Translations under genes and position numbers: made by a program
Shown here: piece after piece, positions 4,923-5,196 of the stretch
How the letters are laid out: the number at the start of each line of letters is the position of its first letter
How positions within the stretch are numbered: the first letter of the stretch is position 1
Assembly: GCA_900547025.1 (NCBI GenBank)
Contig: UREZ01000108.1
Location: 1 to 5,196, forward strand
Reading direction: 5' to 3'
DNA from: an uncultured Collinsella sp.
Lineage (GTDB): Bacteria; Actinomycetota; Coriobacteriia; Coriobacteriales; Coriobacteriaceae
DNA: 5,196 bases
Notes under the pieces: generated by a model
Database searches by the model: none
Told to the model about the DNA's origin: nothing
Seen by the model: only the letters and a program-made list of their open reading frames with translations

Positions 4923-5196
4923 GGGCGTCCTCCTGAAACGTCGTGGCATCGTTGTTATCAGCATCGGTGACGGCACTATCGCCCTCACCGTCGTCATCGC
5001 CGACCCAACGAAGCAGGTCGACCGAGGTAATGCCGTAGCGCTTCTCACGTACAGTCTCAAAGCCTACCGGATGCGCGCCCGCATCGGCGGCGGCATGCTC
5101 AAACAGGGCAAAAGCGCCAGGTGCAAGCAGACCCTGCTGAGCCAGGTTCTGCAGCAGTTCCTCGACCGGCTCGGCACCAAAAGCATAGGGCGGGTC
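4915..5196 (-). CDS. rsmD: 16S rRNA (guanine966-N2)-methyltransferase, C-terminal part
   Basis: Only the last 93 residues are in the window; the N-terminus and the SAM-binding motif I lie beyond base 5196. The fragment opens on DPPYAFG, the catalytic (D/N)PPY motif of N2-guanine methyltransferases. It continues through VEELLQNLAQQGLLAPGAFALFEH and ends the family core with EKRYGITSVDLLRW, matching the usual R-Y-G-x-T-x-(V/L) closing strand. RsmD methylates G966 of 16S rRNA in the 30S subunit. After the core a 29-residue tail rich in Asp and Glu (11 acidic, no Lys or Arg) is added; most family members end near the closing strand. The stop TGA is at 4917-4915, inside the coaD coding sequence. 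Confidence 0.92.
   Translation of the reverse strand, partial: DPPYAFGAEPVEELLQNLAQQGLLAPGAFALFEHAAADAGAHPVGFETVREKRYGITSVDLLRWVGDDDGEGDSAVTDADNNDATTFQEDAHE
4929..4934 (-). promoter_or_regulatory. Ribosome binding site of coaD, inside rsmD
   Basis: AGGAGG on the minus strand is a near-perfect ribosome binding site, 6 bases before the coaD ATG at 4922. It is encoded within the acidic tail of RsmD (the Gln-Glu-Asp codons), so the tail and the coaD initiation signal share the same bases. Confidence 0.8.

Noticed and set aside
4425..5060. A longer coaD reading of 211 residues
   Set aside because: The added 46 residues overlap rsmD out of frame and do not resemble CoaD; the 4922 start has a strong ribosome binding site and family N-terminus.
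1..5196. Search for defence systems, mobile elements, CRISPR arrays, tRNA or rRNA genes
   Set aside because: Every stretch is accounted for by nine housekeeping genes and short gaps; I saw no direct repeat arrays, transposase motifs, cloverleaf structures or composition break.

Overview
This window is a compact, ordinary housekeeping block. All nine genes I can support lie on the minus strand, so transcription runs from high to low coordinates. The DNA is GC-rich and almost fully coding. The gene set fits a high-GC Gram-positive of the Actinomycetota. The shortened SepIVA-like gene beside a DUF177 gene, and the style of the L32 protein, make me favour Coriobacteriia, possibly a Collinsella relative. 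That placement is by recall, not by search, and I hold it at about 0.6.

Layout in transcription order: the C-terminal end of rsmD (enters at base 5196); coaD, overlapping rsmD by 8 bases; a coiled-coil DivIVA/SepIVA-like gene after a 68-base gap; a DUF177 (YceD) gene that shares one base with it; rpmF after 64 bases; plsX after 87 bases containing a terminator-like hairpin; acpP after 124 bases containing a perfect 22-base palindrome; rnc 3 bases later; smc 10 bases later, leaving the window at base 1 after 282 codons. No gap exceeds 300 bases. I see no RNA gene, mobile element, CRISPR array or foreign-looking island.

The genes link several core processes: 16S rRNA methylation (rsmD), coenzyme A synthesis (coaD), septum or cell-envelope organisation (DivIVA/SepIVA-like), 23S rRNA/large-subunit biogenesis (DUF177 with L32), acyl-phosphate supply for phospholipids (plsX), acyl carrier protein (acpP), double-stranded RNA processing (rnc) and chromosome condensation (smc). 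CoaD makes the precursor of the phosphopantetheine arm that ACP carries, and PlsX uses acyl-ACP, so three genes meet in lipid metabolism. The hairpins on either side of plsX suggest that the cluster is divided into segments: rsmD to rpmF, then plsX, then acpP-rnc-smc.

I found no undescribed defence or accessory system. The points worth a second look are small: an Asn where RNase III normally has a metal-binding Asp, an ACP with a changed DSL motif and helix II, the palindrome before acpP, a shortened SepIVA-like protein, and an acidic tail on RsmD that runs across the coaD ribosome binding site.
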